Part shown: in pieces, positions 61,605 to 64,000 of the stretch
Numbering within the stretch: position 1 is the stretch's first letter
Layout of the letters: every line of letters begins with the position of its first letter
Origin: Streptomyces qinzhouensis
Lineage (GTDB): Bacteria > Actinomycetota > Actinomycetes > Streptomycetales > Streptomycetaceae
Assembly: GCF_007856155.1 (NCBI RefSeq)
Contig: NZ_CP042266.1
Span: 1,550,001 to 1,614,000, forward strand
Length of the DNA: 64,000 nt
Direction: 5' to 3'
The notes under the pieces: generated by a model
Seen by the model: the letters and a program-made list of their open reading frames with translations, nothing else
What the model was told of the DNA's origin: nothing
Databases searched by the model: none
Made by a program: the position numbers and the translations under genes

Positions 61605-62060
61605 GGCGCGAACCCGGCCGGGGACGGCGGTGCCCCGCTTCCCCGGCGCGACCGGCTCGTACGGCACGGCCATGGCGCGGCGCCTCCCGGCCGTCGAGCG
61701 TGTCGGCGCCACCGGGCCGGGGGCGCCGATGTGCTCAACGACCGGGAGGCCGACTGGTTGCCGGGGCGCACCCCCGCCGCCCGGCACGCGCCCCGGCGGC
61801 CGGCGGCGCCGGGCCCGCGCGGGGCGCGGCGGCACGTACCTCTACGGGCGGCGCCCTCCCCCGCGGGGCCGGGCGGGCCGCGCTCGCGGGTCCGGCGGGC
61901 CGCACCGCCGGGCGCATACGCCGGGCCGCATGGCTGAGCTCCCACCGGGGTGCCGCGCGCCGCGGTCGGCGGGGTGCCGGGCGGCGTGGTCCGCGGAGTG
62001 CCGGGCGCCGTAGGTCCGCGGGGCCTCAGGGGTCGTACGGTGAGCGGCGTCCGGCGTGGG
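61605..62060. other. Gene-free, very GC-rich spacer
   Basis: About 450 bp between pepN and the hairpin. It contains Arg/Gly/Pro-rich frames in all directions without homology or a ribosome binding site, and the 24-bp repeats at 61946. Confidence 0.6.
61946..62018. repeat. 24-bp tandem repeat, three imperfect copies
   Basis: Units begin at 61946, 61970 and 61994 (core CGGGGTGCCGGGCG, with a few substitutions). They lie just downstream of pepN. Confidence 0.75.
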
Positions 62061-64000
62061 TCAGACCGCGGCTCCCTCCGTGGCGGTACGGACCGTCAGC
62101 GCGCGGCGCAGATCGTCGAGCTGGTCGGCGAGGGAGCGGCGGAGCGCGGGGGTCACCCCGGGATCGTCGAGCGCGGTCTCCCCGAGGGCGAGGGTCTCCG
62201 CCGACACGGCGTGGGCCGGGAAGGCGTAACGTCCCGCGGCGGCGGCCATCGCGGGGCCGCGGCGGGCGGCCAGCCCGACGGCGTCGCCGAAGAAGCGCGG
62301 CACGTACTCCCGTACCAACTCGTCCTGCTCCGGCTGCCAGAACCCCTGGGCGACCGCGGTGAACAGATAGTTCGAGAGGGTGTCGGAGCCGAAGAGGAGG
62401 TCCCAGGCGGCGGCCTTGGCCTCGGCGGTCGGCAGGGCGGCGCGGCAGCGGGCGGCGCCCTCCTGGCCGGTGGCGCTGGGGTCGGCGGCCAGTTCGGCCG
62501 CGATCGCCGTGTCGTCGACGGCGCCGAGGACGGCGAGCCGGTGCAGGATCCGCCACCGCAGTTCGGGGTCCAGCTCGGGGCCGCCGGTGACCGAGCCGTC
62601 GCTCAGCCACTCCCGGATGGTCTCGGGCTGCGAGGTGGCGTCGATGATCTGCCGGACGGCGATCAGGCGCAGTCCGCTGTCGCTGCCGTCCTCGGTGCGG
62701 CGGAGGATGTCGCGGCAGACCGCCCGGATCGTGGCGAGCGCGGCGGCCCGCTCCCCGTCGGGCAGCAGCCGGTCGGCGATCTCCGTACGGCAGAAGGCGA
62801 GGACGCTCTGGACGACGGCGAGGTCGGTCTCGCGCGGCAGATGGGCGCGGGCGGTCTCCAGATAGGCGGCGGGCGTCAGTTCGCCGTCGCGGACCAGATC
62901 GCGGGCCGCGTTCCACACGACCGCCCGGGTGAGCGGGGAGGGCAGACAGGACAGCGCGGTGCGCACGGTCTCCCAGGAGACGGCGTCGAAGCGGATTTTG
63001 GCGTAGGTGGTGTCGTTCTCGTTGAGGACGACGAGGGCGGGCCGGCGGCCGGTTCTGGGCCCGTCGGGGGCGCCCGTGGGGACGTCGGCGTCGAAACGGT
63101 CGCGGAGGACGAGCCGGGCCGGGTCGACGGGGTCGGTGTCGTACGCGGCGACCGCGACGCGATGGGGGCGGCTGCCGTCGCGGGTGATGTCCAGCGTCCA
63201 GCTACCGCCCTCGTCGGTGACGGTGGGCCGCAGGGTGTCGACGCCGCTGGTGCTCAGCCAGGACTCGGCCCAGGCATGGACGTCGCGCTCGGTGGCCCGG
63301 GCGAGGGAGTCGATGAAGTCCGCGAGGGTGGCGTTGCCGAAGCGGTGGCGGGCGAAGTGGAGGTTGATCCCGGCGAGGAAGTCCTTCTCACCCATCCAGG
63401 CCACGAGCTGGCGGAGCGCGGAGGCGCCCTTGGCGTAGGAGATTCCGTCGAAGTTGAGCAGCGCGGACGCGGTGTCGGGGACGGCCTCGGCCGCGGGGGC
63501 GACGGGGTGGGTGGTGGGCCGCTGGTCGGCCTCGTACCCCCAGCGCTTGCGGTTGGCCGCGAAGTCGGTCCAGGTGTCGGTGAAGCGGGTGGCCTCGGTG
63601 AGGGTCTGGTAGCCCATGTACTCGGCGAAGGACTCGTTGAGCCAGATATCGTCCCACCAGGTGAGCGTCACCAGGTCGCCGAACCACATATGCGCCATCT
63701 CATGGGCGACGACCATGGCCCGGGTCTGCCGCTCGGTGTCGGTGACGGCGGAGCGGAAGACGAACTCGTCGCGGAAGGTGACCAGGCCGGGGTTCTCCAT
63801 GGCGCCCGCGTTGAACTCGGGGACGAAGGCCTGGTCGTACGAGTCGAAGGGGTACGGCTCCTCGAACTTCTCGTGGTAGCGGTCGAAGCACTGGCGGGTG
63901 ATCTCGAAGAGTTCGTCGGCGTCGGTGTCGAGGTGCTCGGCGAGGGAGCGGCGGCAGTGCAGGCCGAAGGGCAGACCGGCGTGCTCGGTGCGCACGGAGT
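62061..64000 (-). CDS. pepN: Aminopeptidase N, C-terminal three quarters
   Basis: 646 residues to the window edge; the true start lies past 64000 (full PepN is ~850). M1 zinc protease: the GAMEN motif (FNAGAMENPG) and HEMAHMWFGDLVTLTWWDDIWLNESFAE, which is HExxH-x18-E, are intact. The C-terminal ERAP1-like helical domain follows (YFLTA, RRSLADQLDDLRRAL). It removes N-terminal residues from peptides in the cytosol. No signal peptide would be expected. Confidence 0.97.
   Translation of the reverse strand, partial: SVRTEHAGLPFGLHCRRSLAEHLDTDADELFEITRQCFDRYHEKFEEPYPFDSYDQAFVPEFNAGAMENPGLVTFRDEFVFRSAVTDTERQTRAMVVAHEMAHMWFGDLVTLTWWDDIWLNESFAEYMGYQTLTEATRFTDTWTDFAANRKRWGYEADQRPTTHPVAPAAEAVPDTASALLNFDGISYAKGASALRQLVAWMGEKDFLAGINLHFARHRFGNATLADFIDSLARATERDVHAWAESWLSTSGVDTLRPTVTDEGGSWTLDITRDGSRPHRVAVAAYDTDPVDPARLVLRDRFDADVPTGAPDGPRTGRRPALVVLNENDTTYAKIRFDAVSWETVRTALSCLPSPLTRAVVWNAARDLVRDGELTPAAYLETARAHLPRETDLAVVQSVLAFCRTEIADRLLPDGERAAALATIRAVCRDILRRTEDGSDSGLRLIAVRQIIDATSQPETIREWLSDGSVTGGPELDPELRWRILHRLAVLGAVDDTAIAAELAADPSATGQEGAARCRAALPTAEAKAAAWDLLFGSDTLSNYLFTAVAQGFWQPEQDELVREYVPRFFGDAVGLAARRGPAMAAAAGRYAFPAHAVSAETLALGETALDDPGVTPALRRSLADQLDDLRRALTVRTATEGAAV

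Noticed and set aside
61630..62013. Arg/Gly/Pro-rich frames in the spacer before the monooxygenase
   Set aside because: Frames are open because of extreme GC content; no RBS, no domain, and repeats dominate the sequence.
61519..62060. Iron-regulator (DmdR/IdeR) box upstream of the monooxygenase
   Set aside because: No TTAGGTTAGGCTAACC-like palindrome is present in this interval.

Overview
The window is GC-rich throughout (visibly above 70% G+C), with frequent GTG starts, many 4-bp start/stop overlaps, and gene families typical of actinobacteria (SPW_0924-like and DUF6343-like small proteins, mycothiol-dependent isomerase family, ANTAR regulator, actinobacterial S1). It reads as a piece of the conserved core of a Streptomyces or close-relative chromosome. 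No prophage, CRISPR array, transposase or rRNA operon was seen. One short MITE-like element is present.

Layout. 1-4.7 kb: the end of a Rieske lipoprotein gene, a PfkB sugar kinase, a MITE and strong terminator, and uvrA. 4.9-12.8 kb: two small metabolic hydrolase/isomerase genes, then an OmpR-type two-component pair divergent from a lipoprotein/membrane-fusion/ABC/FtsX export operon. 12.9-17 kb: a stress block of terC (behind a manganese-type yybP-ykoY riboswitch), a large TerD-fusion protein and a classic TerD. 17.1-21.3 kb: uvrB, an MHYT sensor and an O6-alkylguanine methyltransferase. 21.4-26.7 kb: an MFS transporter, psuG with a PfkB kinase (pseudouridine breakdown), a uridine-kinase-like protein and a HAD-like protein. 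26.7-33.1 kb: a SWIM zinc-finger/SNF2 helicase pair, a slipin and small proteins. 33.2-46.7 kb: coaE, PAC2, rpsA, a methyltransferase, hrpB, DUF3068, a lytic transglycosylase and polA. 47-56.6 kb: a YdeP-like molybdoenzyme, a PaaI thioesterase and a five-gene branched-chain amino-acid ABC operon (liv). 56.7-64 kb: an ANTAR regulator, an unusual tRNA with a CAA anticodon, pyk, a SIMPL protein, a lysine N6-hydroxylase-like enzyme and the 3' two-thirds of pepN.

How the parts work together. Four DNA-repair or helicase genes (uvrB, ogt, polA and the SNF2 helicase) carry the RecA-independent DNA-damage promoter motif (TTGTCRgtg-N8-TAnnnT, the PafBC/RecA-NDp type). In three of them the -10 box lies 6-7 nt from the start codon, so the mRNA should be leaderless. 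uvrA is nearby but lacks a clean match. The terC leader shows a complete yybP-ykoY architecture plus an 8-bp pairing between the 3' strand of P1 and the ribosome binding site, which predicts a translational ON switch with manganese. The same TAnnnT-N6/7-start geometry recurs at several housekeeping genes, so leaderless transcription is common here.
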